64,000 nucleotides of DNA from contig CAVNUY010000089.1 of the NCBI GenBank assembly GCA_963691655.1, forward strand, positions 310,001-374,000, written 5' to 3'. The translations under genes were made by a program, and so were the position numbers. The stretch's first letter is position 1, and every line of letters starts with the position of its first letter. The stretch is from Toxonevra muliebris (lineage: Eukaryota; Arthropoda; Insecta; Diptera; Pallopteridae). Of the stretch, positions 1 through 13,684 are shown in pieces. The notes below the pieces were generated by a model. The model had not been told where the DNA came from. It ran no database searches and saw only the letters and a program-made list of their open reading frames with translations.

Positions 1-418
1 TTTCGAATTTTAATTCCGAATTTTAATTTCGAATTTTAATTCCGAATTTTAATTTCGAATTTTAATTCCGAATTTTAATTTCGAATTTTAATTTCGAATT
101 TCAATTTCGAATTTTAATTTCGAATTTTAATTTCGAATTTTAATTTCGAATTTTAATTTCGAATTTTAATTTCGAATTTTATTTTCGAATATTAATTTCG
201 AATTTCAATTTCGAATTTTAATTTCGAATTTTAATTTCGAATTTTAATTCCGAATTTTAATTCCGAATTTTAATTCCGAATTTTAATTCCGAATTTTAAT
301 TTCCGAATTTTAATTTCGAATTTTAATTTCGAAGTTAAATTTCGAATTTTAATTTCGAATTTCAATTTCGAATTTTAATTTCGAATTTTAATTCCGAATT
401 TCAATTTCGAATTTTAAT
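1..418. repeat. Segmental duplication, copy 1 (846-bp spacing)
   Basis: Unit order from base 1 to about 418 is the same as from 847 to about 1,263. Shared rare variants are GAATATTAA (187 and 1,033), GAAGTTAAA (331 and 1,177) and a 14-bp TTTCCG unit (near 301 and 1,147). All give an offset of 846 (65 units plus one base, accounted for by the 14-bp unit). The copy probably starts upstream of the window. Confidence 0.85.
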
Positions 419-846
419 TCCGAATTTTAATTTCGAATTTTAATTCCGAATTTTAATTCCGAATTTTAATTCCGAATTTTAATTCCGAATTTTAATTCCG
501 AATTTTAATTTCGAATTTCAATTTCGAATTTTAATTTCGAATTTTAATTCCGAATTTTAATTTCGAATTTTAATTCCGAATTTTAATTTCGAATTTTAAT
601 TTCGAATTTTAATTTCGAATTTCAATTTCGAATTTTAATTTCGAATTTTAATTTCGAATTTTAATTTCGAATTTCAATTTCGAATTTCAATTTCGAATTT
701 TAATTTCGATTTTTAATTTCGAATTTTAATTCCGAATTTCAATTTCGAATTTTAATTCCGAATATTTATTCCGAATTTTAATTTCGAATTTTAATTCCGA
801 ATTTTAATTCCGAATTTTAATTTCGAATTTTAATTCCGAATTTTAA

Positions 847-1263
847 TTTCGAATTTTAATTCCGAATTTTAATTTCGAATTTTAATTCCGAATTTTAATT
901 TCGAATTTTAATTCCGAATTTTAATTTCGAATTTTAATTTCGAATTTCAATTTCGAATTTTAATTTCGAATTTTAATTTCGAATTTTAATTTCGAATTTT
1001 AATTTCGAATTTTAATTTCGAATTTTATTTTCGAATATTAATTTCGAATTTCAATTTCGAATTTTAATTTCGAATTTTAATTTCGAATTTTAATTCCGAA
1101 TTTTAATTCCGAATTTTAATTCCGAATTTTAATTCCGAATTTTAATTTCCGAATTTTAATTTCGAATTTTAATTTCGAAGTTAAATTTCGAATTTTAATT
1201 TCGAATTTCAATTTCGAATTTTAATTTCGAATTTTAATTCCGAATTTCAATTTCGAATTTTAA
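847..1263. repeat. Segmental duplication, copy 2 (846-bp spacing)
   Basis: This is the second copy of the stretch at 1-418, with the same three rare variants at the same internal distances. Similarity breaks at about 1,264, where copy 1 continues with TTCCG and this copy with TTTCG and then a TTTCTAA variant. Confidence 0.85.
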
Positions 1264-4200
1264 TTTCGAATTTTAATTTCTAATTTTAATTCCGAATTTT
1301 AATTTCGAATTTCAATTTCGAATTTTAATTCCGAATTTTAATTCCGAATTTTAATTTCGAATTTTAATTCCGAATTTTAATTTCGAATTTTAATTTCGAA
1401 TTTTAATTTCGAATTTTAATTCCGAATTTTAATTTCGAATTTTAATTTCGAATTTTAATTTCGAATCTCAATTTCGAATTTTAATTCCGAATTTTAATTC
1501 CGAATTTTAATTCCGAATTTTAATTCCGAATTTTAATTCCGAATTTTAATTTCCGAATTTTAATTCCGAATTTTAATTCCGAATTTTAATTTCGAATTTT
1601 AAATCCGAATTTTAATTCCGAATTTTAATTCCTAATTTTAATTTCGAATTTTAATTTCGAATTTCAATTTCGAATTTCCATTTCGAATTTTAATTTCGAT
1701 TTTTAATTTCGAATTTTAATTTCGAATTTTAATTTCGAATTTTAATTTCGAATTTTAATTCCGAATTTTAATTTCGAATTTTAATTTCGAATTTCAATTT
1801 CGAATTTTAATTTCGAATTTTAATTCCGAATTTTAATTTCGAATTTTAATTCCGAATTTTAATTCCGAATTTTAATTCCGAATTTTAATTTCGAATTTTA
1901 ATTTCGAATTTCAATTTCGAATTTTATTTTCGAATTTTAATTTCGAATTTTAATTTCGAATTTCAATTTCGAATTTTAATTTCGAATTTTAATTCCGAAT
2001 TTTAATTCCGAATTTTAATTCCTAATTTTAATTCCGAATTTTAATTTCGAATCTTAATTTCGAATTTCAATTTCGAATTTTAATTCCGAATTTTAATTTC
2101 GAATTTTAATTTCGAATTTTAATTTCGAATTTTAATTTCGAATTTTAATTCCGAATTTTAATTTCGAATTTTAATTCCGAATTTTAATTTCGAATTTTAA
2201 TTTCGAATTTTAATTCCGAATTTTAATTTCGAATTTCAATTTCGAATTTTAATTCCGAATTTTAATTCCGAATTTTAATTCCGAATTTTAATTCCGAATT
2301 TTAATTCCGAATTTTAATTTCGAATTTTAATTTCGAATTTCAATTTCGAATTTCAATTTCGAATTTTAATTTCGAATTTAAATTTCGAATTTTAATTTCG
2401 AATTTCAATTTCGAATTTTAATTCCGAATTTTAATTCCGATTTTTAGTTCCGAATTTTAATTTCGAATTTTAATTTCGAATTTCAATTTCGAATTTTAAT
2501 TTCGAATTTTAATTTCGAATTTTAATTTCGAATTTCAATTTCAAATTTCAATTTCGAATTTTATTTTCGATTTTTAATTTCGAATTTTAATTTCGAATTT
2601 TAATTTCGAATTTTAATTTCGAATTTTAATTTCGAATTTTAATTTCGAATTTTAATTTCGAATTTCAATTTCAAATTTCAATTTCGAATTTTAATTTCGA
2701 ATTTTAATTTCGAATTTTAATTTCGAATTTTAATTTCGAATTTTAATTTCGAATTTTAATTTCGAATTTTAATTTCGAATTTTAATTCCGAATTTTAATT
2801 TCGAATTTTAATTCCGAAATTTAATTCCGAATTTTAATTCCGAATTTTAATTTCGAATTTTAATTTCGAATTTCAATTTCGAATTTTAATTCCGAATTTC
2901 AATTTCGAATTTTAATTCCGAATTTTAATTCCGAATTTTAATTTCGAATTTTAATTCCGAATTTTAATTTCGAATTTTAATTCCGAATTTTAATTTCGAA
3001 TTTTAATTTCGAATTTCAATTTCGAATTTTAATTTCGAATTTTAATTCCGAATTTTAATTTCGAATTTTAATTCCGAATTTTAATTCCGAATTTTAATTC
3101 CAAATTTTAATTTCGAATTTTAATTTCGAATTTCAATTTCGAATTTTATTTTCGAATTTTAATTCCGAATTTTAATTTCGAATTTTAATTTCGAATTTTA
3201 ATTCCGAATTTTAATTCCGAATTTTAATTCCGAATTTTAATTCCGAATTTTAATTTCGAATTTTAATTTCGAATTTTAATTTCGAATTTGAATTTCGAAT
3301 TTCAATTTCGAATTTTAATTTCGAATTTTAATTCCGAATTTTAATTTCGAATTTTAATTTCGAATTTTAATTTCGAATTTTAATTTCGAATTTCAATTTC
3401 GAATTTTAATTTCGAATTTTAATTCCGAATTTTAATTTCGAATTTCAATTTCGAATTTTAATTCCGAATTTCAATTTCGAATTTCAATTTCGAATTTTAA
3501 TTTCGAATTTTAATTCCGAATTTTAATTTCGAATTTTAATTTCGAATTTTAATTTCGAATTTTAATTTCGAATTTCAATTTCGAATTTTAATTTCGAATT
3601 TCAATTTCGAATTTTAATTCCGAATTTTAATTCCGAATTTTAATTTCGAATTTTAATTTCGAATTTAAATTTCGAATTTCAATTTCGAATTTTATTTTTG
3701 AATTTTAATTCCGAATTTTAATTTCGAATTTTAATTCCGAATTTTAATTCCGAATTTTAATTCCGAATTTTAATTCCGAATTTTAATTTCGAATTTCAAT
3801 TTCGAATTTTAATTTCGAATTTTAATTTCGAATTTTAATTTCGAATTTCAATTTCGAATTTTAATTTCGAATTTTAATTCCGAATTTTAATTTCGAATTT
3901 TAATTCCGAATTTTAATTCCGAATTTTAATTCCAAATTTTAATTTCGAATTTTAATTTCGAATTTCAATTTCGAATTTTATTTTCGAATTTTAATTCCGA
4001 ATTTTAATTTCGAATTTTAATTTCGAATTTTAATTCCGAATTTTAATTCCGAATTTTAATTCCGAATTTTAATTCCGAATTTTAATTTCGAATTTTAATT
4101 TCGAATTTTTATTTCGAATTTCAATTTCGAATTTCAATTTCGAATTTTAATTTCGAATTTTAATTCCGAATTTTAATTTCGAATTTTAATTTCGAATTTT

Positions 4201-4531
4201 AATTTCGAATTTTAATTTCGAATTTCAATTTCGAATTTTAATTTCGAATTTTAATTCCGAATTTTAATTTCGAATTTCAATTTCGAATTTTAATTCCGAA
4301 TTTCAATTTCGAATTTCAATTTCGAATTTTAATTTCGAATTTTAATTCCGAATTTTAATTTCGAATTTTAATTTCGAATTTTAATTTCGAATTTTAATTT
4401 CGAATTTCAATTTCGAATTTTAATTTCGAATTTCAATTTCGAATTTTAATTCCGAATTTTTATTCCGAATTTTAATTTCGAATTTTAATTTCGAATTTAA
4501 ATTTCGAATTTCAATTTCGAATTTTATTTTT

Positions 4532-4883
4532 GAATTTTAATTCCGAATTTTAATTTCGAATTTTAATTCCGAATTTTAATTTCGAATTTTAATTTCGAAT
4601 TTTAATTTCGAATTTTAATTTCGAATTTTAATTTCGAATTTTAATTTCGAATTTCAATTTCGAATTTCAATTTCGAATTTTAATTTCGAATTTTAATTCC
4701 GAATTTTAATTTCGAATTTTAATTTCGAATTTTAATTTCGAATTTTAATTTCGAATTTCAATTTCGAATTTTAATTTCGAATTTCAATTTCGAATTTTAA
4801 TTCCGAATTTTAATTCCGAATTTTAATTTCGAATTTTAATTTCGAATTTAAATTTCGAATTTCAATTTCGAATTTTATTTTTG
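4532..4883. repeat. TTTTGAA doublet, copy 1 (351-bp spacing)
   Basis: Two units with the rare ATTTTTGAA variant (CG to TG) lie at 4,532 and 4,883, exactly 351 bp (27 units) apart. Each is preceded by GAATTTAAA, TTTCAA and TTTATTTT variants in the same order. A related single marker lies at 3,700. The doublet recurs at 8,750/9,101 and 9,816/10,167 with the same 351-bp spacing. Confidence 0.8.
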
Positions 4884-6650
4884 AATTTTAATTCCGAATT
4901 TTAATTTCGAATTTTAATTCCGAATTTTAATTCCGAATTTTAATTCCGAATTTTAATTTCGAATTTCAATTTCGAATTTTAATTTCGAATTTTAATTTCG
5001 AATTTCAATTTCGAATTTCAATTTCGAATTTTATTTTCGAATTTTAATTCCGAATTTTAATTTCGAATTTTAATTCCGAATTTTAATTCCGAATTTTAAT
5101 TCCGAATTTTAATTCCGAATTTTAATTCCGAATTTTAATTCCGAATTTTAATTTCGAATTTCAATTTCGAATTTCAATTTCGAATTTTAATTTCGAATTT
5201 TAATTCCGAATTTTAATTTCGAATTTTAATTCCGAATTTTAATTCCTAATTTTAATTTCGAATTTCAATTTCGAATTTTAATTTCGAATTTTAATTTCGA
5301 ATTTTAATTTCGAATTTCAATTTCGAATTTCAATTTCGAATTTTAATTCCGATTTTTAATTTCGAATTTTAATTCCGAATTTCAATTTCGAATTTTAATT
5401 CCGAATTTTAATTCCAAATTTCAATTTCGAATTTCAATTTCGAATTTTAATTTTGAATTTTAATTCCGAATTTCAATTTCGAATTTTAATTTCGAATTTT
5501 AATTTCGAATTTTAATTTCAAATTTCAATTTCGAATTTCAATTTCGAATTTTGATTTCGAATTTTAATTTCGAATTTCAATTTCGAATTTTAATTCCGAA
5601 TTTTAATTTCGAATTTTAATTCCGAATTTTAATTTCGAATTTTAATTCCGAATTTTAATTCCGAATTTTAATTTCGAATTTTAATTTCGAATTTTAATTT
5701 CGAATTTTAATTCCGAATTTTAATTTCGAATTTTAATTCCGAATTTTAATTCCGAATTTTAATTTCGAATTTCAATTTCGAATTTTAATTTCGAATTTTA
5801 ATTTCGAATTTTAATTTCGAATTTCAATTTCGAATTTCAATTTCGAATTTTAATTCCGATTTTTAATTTCGAATTTTAATTCCGAATTTCAATTTCGAAT
5901 TTTAATTCCGAATTTTAATTCCAAATTTTAATTTCGAATTTTAATTCCGAATTTTAATTTCGAATTTTAATTCCGAATTTTAATTTCGAATTTTAATTTC
6001 GAATTTCAATTTCGAATTTTAATTTCGAATTTTAATTCCGAATTTTAATTTCGAATTTTAATTCCGAATTTTAATTCCGAATTTTAATTCCAAATTTTAA
6101 TTCCGAATTTTAATTTCGAATTTTAATTTCGAATTTCAATTTCGAATTTTAATTTCGAATTTTAATTCCGAATTTTAATTTCGAATTTTAATTCCGAATT
6201 TTAATTCCGAATTTTAATTCCAAATTTTAATTCAGAATTTTAATTCAGAATTTTAATTTCGAATTTTAATTTCGAATTTCAATTTCGAATTTTATTTTCG
6301 AATTTTAATTCCGAATTTTAATTTCGAATTTTAATTCCGAATTTTAATTCCGAATTTTAATTCCGAATTTTAATTTCGAATTTTAATTCCGAATTTTAAT
6401 TTCGAATTTTAATTCCGAATTTTATTTTCGAATTTTAATTCCGAATTTTAATTTCGAATTTTAATTTCGAATTTCAATTTCGAATTTTAATTTCGAATTT
6501 TAATTTCGAATTTTAATTTCGAATTTTAATTTCGAATTTTAATTCCGAATTTTAATTTCGAATTTTAATTCCGAATTTTAATTCCGAATTTTAATTCCAA
6601 ATTTTAATTCCGAATTTTAATTTCGAATTTTAATTTCGAATTTTAATTCC

Positions 6651-6663
6651 GAAATTAAAATTC
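6651..6663 (-). repeat. Single inverted satellite unit (P1)
   Basis: The 13 bases GAAATTAAAATTC are the exact reverse complement of GAATTTTAATTTC, one full unit in this phase. Flanks on both sides keep the forward orientation and register, so exactly one unit is flipped in place. It is followed by a GAATGTTAA variant. Confidence 0.85.
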
Positions 6664-7600
6664 GAATGTTAATTCCGAATTTTAATTTCGAATTTTAATT
6701 TCGAATTTTAATTCCGAAATTTAATTTCTAATTTTAATTTCGAATTTTAATTTGGAATTTTAATTTCGAATTTTAATTTCGAATTTTAATTCCGAATTTT
6801 AATTCCGAATTTCAATTTCGAATTTTAATTTCGAATTTTAATTCCGAATTTTAATTCCGAATTTTAATTTCGAATTTTAATTCCGAATTTCAATTTCGAA
6901 TTTTAATTCCGAATTTTAATTCCGAATTTTAATTCCGAATTTTAATTCCGAATTTTAATTCCAAATTTTAATTTCGAATTTCAATTTCGAATTTTAATTT
7001 CGAATTTTAATTTCGAATTTTAATTTCGAATTTCAATTTCGAATTTTAATTCCGAATTTTAATTCCGAATTTTAATTCCGAATTTTAATTCCGAATTTTA
7101 ATTCCGAATTTTAATTCCGAATTTTAATTTCGAATTTTAATTTCGAATTTTAATTTCGAATTTTAATTTCGAATTTTAATTTCGAATTTCAATTTCGAAT
7201 TTTAATTCCGAATTTTAATTTCGAATTTTAGTTCCGAATTTTAATTTCGAATTTTAATTCCGAATTTTAATTTCGAATTTTAATTCCGAATTTTAATTTC
7301 GAATTTCAATTCCGAATTTTAATTCCGAATTTTAATTCCAAATTTTAATTCCGATTTTTAATTTCGAATTTTAATTTCGAATTTCAATTTCGAATTTTAT
7401 TTTCGAATTTTAATTCCGAATTTTAATTTCGAATTTTAATTTCGAATTTTGATTCCGAATTTTAATTTCGAATTTCAATTTCGAATTTCAATTTCGAATT
7501 TTAATTTCGAATTTTAATTTCGAATTTTAATTCCGAATTTTAATTCCGAATTTTAATTTCGAATTTTAAATCCGAATTTCAATTTCGAATTTTAATTCCG

Positions 7601-7620
7601 AATTTTAATTTTAATTCCGA
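7601..7620. repeat. Partial-unit junction (P1)
   Basis: AATTTTAATTTTAATTCC carries an extra six bases, making a 19-bp step between successive CGs. It shifts the 13-bp register by 6 and is shared with 13,665 and 17,818. It explains why offsets between P copies are not multiples of 13. Confidence 0.85.
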
Positions 7621-8749
7621 ATTTTAATTTCGAATTTTAATTTCGAATTTTAATTCCGAATTTTAATTTCGAATTTCAATTTCGAATTTCAATTTCGAAT
7701 TTTAATTTCGAATTTTAATTTCGAATTTTAATTCCGAATTTTAATTCCGAATTTTAATTTCGAATTTTAATTCCGAATTTCAATTTCGAATTTTAATTCC
7801 GAATTTTAATTCCGAATTTTAATTCCGAATTTTAATTCCGAATTTTAATTCCGAATTTTAATTCCAAATTTTAATTCCGAATTTTAATTCCGAATTTTAA
7901 TTCCGAATTTTAATTTCGAATTTTAATTTCGAATTTCAATTTCGAATTTTAATTCCGAATTTTAATTTCGAATTTTAATTCCGAATTTTAATTTCGAATT
8001 TCAATTTCGAATTTTAATTTCGAATTTTAATTTCGAATTTTAATTTCGAATTTCAATTTCGAACTTTATTTTCGAATTTTAATTCCGATTTTTAATTTCG
8101 AATTTTAATTTCGAATTTTAATTCCGAATTTTAATTCCGAATTTTAATTCCGAATTTTAATTCCGAATTTTAATTTCGAATTTCAATTTCGAATTTTAAT
8201 TTCGAATTTTAATTCCGAATTTTAATTTCGAATTTTAATTCCGAATTTTAATTTCGAATTTCAATTTCGAATTTCAATTTCGAATTTTAATTTCGAATTT
8301 TAATTTCGAATTTTAATTTCGAATTTTAATTTCGAATTTCAATTTCGAATTTCAATTTCGAATTTTAATTTCGAATTTTAATTCCGAATTTTAATTTCGA
8401 ATTTTAATTTCGAATTTTAATTTCGAATTTTAATTTCGAATTTCAATTTCGAATTTTAATTTCGAATTTTAATTCCGAATTTTAATTTCGAATTTCAATT
8501 TCGAATTTTAATTCCGAATTTCAATTTCGAATTTCAATTTCGAATTTTAATTTCGAATTTTAATTCCGAATTTTAATTTCGAATTTTAATTTCGAATTTT
8601 AATTTCGAATTTTAATTTCGAATTTCAATTTCGAATTTTAATTTCGAATTTCAATTTCGAATTTTAATTCCGAATTTTTATTCCGAATTTTAATTTCGAA
8701 TTTTAATTTCGAATTTAAATTTCGAATTTCAATTTCGAATTTTATTTTT

Positions 8750-9101
8750 GAATTTTAATTCCGAATTTTAATTTCGAATTTTAATTCCGAATTTTAATTT
8801 CGAATTTTAATTTCGAATTTTAATTTCGAATTTTAATTTCGAATTTTAATTTGGAATTTTAATTTCGAATTTCAATTTCGAATTTCAATTTCGAATTTTA
8901 ATTTCGAATTTTAATTCCGAATTTTAATTTCGAATTTTAATTTCGAATTTTAATTTCGAATTTTAATTTCGAATTTCAATTTCGAATTTTAATTTCGAAT
9001 TTCAATTTCGAATTTTAATTCCGAATTTTAATTCCGAATTTTAATTTCGAATTTTAATTTCGAATTTAAATTTCGAATTTCAATTTCGAATTTTATTTTT
9101 G
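8750..9101. repeat. TTTTGAA doublet, copy 2
   Basis: Same marker pair and same 351-bp spacing as 4,532/4,883. The sequence after each marker also matches its counterpart: mainly TTTCG units after the first, mainly TTCCG units after the second. Confidence 0.8.
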
Positions 9102-9815
9102 AATTTTAATTCCGAATTTTAATTTCGAATTTTAATTCCGAATTTTAATTCCGAATTTTAATTCCGAATTTCAATTCCGAATTTCAATTTCGAATTTTAA
9201 TTTCGAATTTTAATTCCGAATTTTAATTTCGAATTTTAATTTCGAATTTTAATTTCGAATTTTAATTTCGAATTTCAATTTCGAATTTTAATTTCGAATT
9301 TCAATTTCGAATTTTAATTCCGAATTTTAATTCCGAATTTTAATTTCGAATTTTAATTCCGAATTTTAATTTCGAATTTTAATTTCGAATTTTAATTTCG
9401 AATTTTAATTTCGAATTTCAATTTCGAATTTTAATTTCGAATTTCAATTTCGAATTTTAATTCCGAATTTTAATTCCGAATTTTAATTTCGAATTTTAAT
9501 TTCGAATTTCAATTTCGAATTTCAATTTCGAATTTTAATTTCGAATTTTAATTCCGAATTTTAATTTCGAATTTTAATTTCGAATTTTAATTTCGAATTT
9601 TAATTTCGAATTTCAATTTCGAATTTTAATTTCGAATTTTAATTCCGAATTTTAATTTCGAATTTCAATTTCGAATTTTAATTCCGAATTTCAATTTCGA
9701 ATTTTAATTTCGAATTTCAATTTCGAATTTTAATTCCGAATTTTTATTCCGAATTTTAATTTCGAATTTTAATTTCGAATTTAAATTTCGAATTTCAATT
9801 TCGAATTTTATTTTT

Positions 9816-10167
9816 GAATTTTAATTCCGAATTTTAATTTCGAATTTTAATTCCGAATTTTAATTTCGAATTTTAATTTCGAATTTTAATTTCGAATTTT
9901 AATTTCGAATTTTAATTTCGAATTTTAATTTCGAATTTCAATTTCGAATTTCAATTTCGAATTTTAATTTCGAATTTTAATTCCGAATTTTAATTTCGAA
10001 TTTTAATTTCGAATTTTAATTTCGAATTTTAATTTCGAATTTTAATTCCGAATTTTAATTTCGAATTTCAATTTCGAATTTTAATTCCGAATTTTAATTC
10101 CGAATTTTAATTTCGAATTTTAATTTCGAATTTAAATTTCGAATTTCAATTTCGAATTTTATTTTTG
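9816..10167. repeat. TTTTGAA doublet, copy 3
   Basis: This is the third occurrence of the 351-bp pair, 1,066 bp (82 units) after copy 2 and 5,284 bp after copy 1. The 5,284 offset continues into the long block pair 5,455-8,085 and 10,752-14,149 with small increments. Confidence 0.8.
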
Positions 10168-12389
10168 AATTTTAATTCCGAATTTTAATTTCGAATTTTA
10201 ATTCCGAATTTTAATTCCGAATTTTAATTCCGAATTTTAATTCCGAATTTTAATTTCGAATTTCAATTTCGAATTTTAATTTCGAATTTTAATTTCGAAT
10301 TTCAATTTCGAATTTCAATTTCGAATTTTATTTTCGAATTTTAATTCCGAATTTTAATTTCGAATTTTAATTCCGAATTTTAATTCCGAATTTTAATTCC
10401 GAATTTTAATTCCGAATTTTAATTCCGAATTTTAATTCCGAATTTTAATTTCGAATTTCAATTTCGAATTTCAATTTCGAATTTTAATTTCGAATTTTAA
10501 TTCCGAATTTTAATTTCGAATTTTAATTCCGAATTTTAATTCCGAATTTTAATTTCGAATTTCAATTTCGAATTTTAATTTCGAATTTTAATTTCGAATT
10601 TTAATTTCGAATTTCAATTTCGAATTTCAATTTCGAATTTTAATTCCGATTTTTAATTTCGAATTTTAATTCCGAATTTCAATTTCGAATTTTAATTCCG
10701 AATTTTAATTCCAAATTTCAATTTCGAATTTCAATTTCGAATTTTAATTTTGAATTTTAATTCCGAATTTCAATTTCGAATTTTAATTTCGAATTTTAAT
10801 TTCGAATTTTAATTTCAAATTTCAATTTCGAATTTCAATTTCGAATTTTGATTTCGAATTTTAATTTCGAATTTTAATTTCGAATTTTAATTCCGAATTT
10901 TAATTTCGAATTTTAATTCCGAATTTTAATTTCGAATTTTAATTCCGAATTTTAATTCCGAATTTTAATTTCGAATTTTAATTTCGAATTTTAATTTCGA
11001 ATTTTAATTCCGAATTTTAATTTCGAATTTTAATTCCGAATTTTAATTCCGAATTTTAATTTCGAATTTCAATTTCGAATTTTAATTTCGAATTTTAATT
11101 TCGAATTTTAATTTCGAATTTCAATTTCGAATTTCAATTTCGAATTTTAATTCCGATTTTTAATTTCGAATTTTAATTCCGAATTTCAATTTCGAATTTT
11201 AATTTCGAATTTTAATTTCGAATTTTAATTCCGAATTTTAATTTCGAATTTTAATTCCGAATTTTAATTCCGAATTTTAATTCCGAATTTTAATTTCGAA
11301 TTTTAATTCCGAATTTTAATTTCGAATTTTAATTCCGAATTTTAATTCCGAATTTTAATTCCGAATTTTAATTTCGAATTTTAATTCCGAATTTTAATTC
11401 CGAATTTTAATTTCGAATTTTAATTTCGAATTTTAATTTCGAATTTTAATTCCGAATTTTAATTTCGAATTTTAATTCCGAATTTTAATTCCGAATTTTA
11501 ATTTCGAATTTCAATTTCGAATTTTAATTTCGAATTTTAATTTCGAATTTTAATTTCGAATTTCAATTTCGAATTTCAATTTCGAATTTTAATTCCGATT
11601 TTTAATTTCGAATTTTAATTCCGAATTTCAATTTCGAATTTTAATTCCGAATTTTAATTCCAAATTTTAATTTCGAATTTTAATTCCGAATTTTAATTTC
11701 GAATTTTAATTCCGAATTTTAATTTCGAATTTTAATTTCGAATTTCAATTTCGAATTTTAATTTCGAATTTTAATTCCGAATTTTAATTTCGAATTTTAA
11801 TTCCGAATTTTAATTCCGAATTTTAATTCCAAATTTTAATTCCGAATTTTAATTTCGAATTTTAATTTCGAATTTCAATTTCGAATTTTAATTTCGAATT
11901 TTAATTCCGAATTTTAATTTCGAATTTTAATTCCGAATTTTAATTCCGAATTTTAATTCCAAATTTTAATTCAGAAATTTAATTCAGAATTTTAATTTCG
12001 AATTTTAATTTCGAATTTCAATTTCGAATTTTATTTTCGAATTTTAATTCCGAATTTTAATTTCGAATTTTAATTCCGAATTTTAATTCCGAATTTTAAT
12101 TCCGAATTTTAATTTCGAATTTTAATTCCGAATTTTAATTTCGAATTTTAATTCCGAATTTTATTTTCGAATTTTAATTCCGAATTTTAATTTCGAATTT
12201 TAATTTCGAATTTCAATTTCGAATTTTAATTTCGAATTTTAATTTCGAATTTTAATTTCGAATTTTAATTTCGAATTTTAATTCCGAATTTTAATTTCGA
12301 ATTTTAATTCCGAATTTTAATTCCGAATTTTAATTCCAAATTTTAATTCCGAATTTTAATTTCGAATTTTAATTTCGAATTTTAATTCC

Positions 12390-12402
12390 GAAATTAAAAT
12401 TC
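12390..12402 (-). repeat. Single inverted satellite unit (P2, first)
   Basis: Same inverted 13-mer and the same GAATGTTAA variant directly after it as at 6,651. Confidence 0.85.
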
Positions 12403-12779
12403 GAATGTTAATTCCGAATTTTAATTTCGAATTTTAATTTCGAATTTTAATTCCGAAATTTAATTTCGAATTTTAATTTCGAATTTTAATTTGGAATTTT
12501 AATTTCGAATTTTAATTTCGAATTTTAATTCCGAATTTTAATTCCGAATTTTAATTCCGAATTTTAATTCCGAATTTTAATTTCGAATTTTAATTCCGAA
12601 TTTTAATTCCGAATTTTAATTCCTAATTTTAATTTCGAATTTTAATTTCGAATTTTAATTTCGAATTTTAATTCCGAATTTTAATTTCGAATTTTAATTC
12701 CGAATTTTAATTCCGAATTTTAATTCCAAATTTTAATTCCGAATTTTAATTTCGAATTTTAATTTCGAATTTTAATTCC

Positions 12780-12792
12780 GAAATTAAAATTC
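12780..12792 (-). repeat. Single inverted satellite unit (P2, second)
   Basis: Second occurrence in P2, exactly 390 bp (30 units) after the first, with the same flanks. This indicates a local tandem duplication of the segment carrying the inversion. Confidence 0.85.
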
Positions 12793-13664
12793 GAATGTTA
12801 ATTCCGAATTTTAATTTCGAATTTTAATTTCGAATTTTAATTCCGAAATTTAATTTCTAATTTTAATTTCGAATTTTAATTTGGAATTTTAATTTCGAAT
12901 TTTAATTTCGAATTTTAATTCCGAATTTTAATTCCGAATTTCAATTTCGAATTTTAATTTCGAATTTTAATTCCGAATTTTAATTCCGAATTTTAATTCC
13001 GAATTTTAATTCCGAATTTTAATTCCAAATTTTAATTTCGAATTTCAATTTCGAATTTTAATTTCGAATTTTAATTTCGAATTTTAATTTCGAATTTCAA
13101 TTTCGAATTTTAATTCCGAATTTTAATTCCGAATTTTAATTCCGAATTTTAATTCCGAATTTTAATTCCGAATTTTAATTCCGAATTTTAATTTCGAATT
13201 TTAATTTCGAATTTTAATTTCGAATTTTAATTTCGAATTTTAATTTCGAATTTCAATTTCGAATTTTAATTCCGAATTTTAATTTCGAATTTTAGTTCCG
13301 AATTTTAATTTCGAATTTTAATTCCGAATTTTAATTTCGAATTTTAATTCCGAATTTTAATTTCGAATTTCAATTCCGAATTTTAATTCCGAATTTTAAT
13401 TCCAAATTTTAATTCCGATTTTTAATTTCGAATTTTAATTTCGAATTTCAATTTCGAATTTTATTTTCGAATTTTAATTCCGAATTTTAATTTCGAATTT
13501 TAATTTCGAATTTTAATTCCGAATTTTAATTTCGAATTTCAATTTCGAATTTCAATTTCGAATTTTAATTTCGAATTTTAATTTCGAATTTTAATTCCGA
13601 ATTTTAATTCCGAATTTTAATTTCGAATTTTAAATCCGAATTTCAATTTCGAATTTTAATTCCG

Positions 13665-13684
13665 AATTTTAATTTTAATTCCGA
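13665..13684. repeat. Partial-unit junction (P2)
   Basis: Same 19-bp step as at 7,601, preceded by the same GAATTTTAAATCCG variant. Confidence 0.85.

Larger units (their letters stand above)
5455..8085. repeat. Long higher-order block, copy P1
   Basis: Defined by ordered rare markers: TTTTGAA (5,455), CAGAA (6,233), a one-unit micro-inversion with GAATG (6,651), a 6-bp partial unit (7,601), CCAAA (7,864) and CCGATTTTT (8,085). The same order occurs in P2 (10,752-14,149) and P3 (15,516-18,302). True edges probably extend beyond these markers. Confidence 0.85.
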
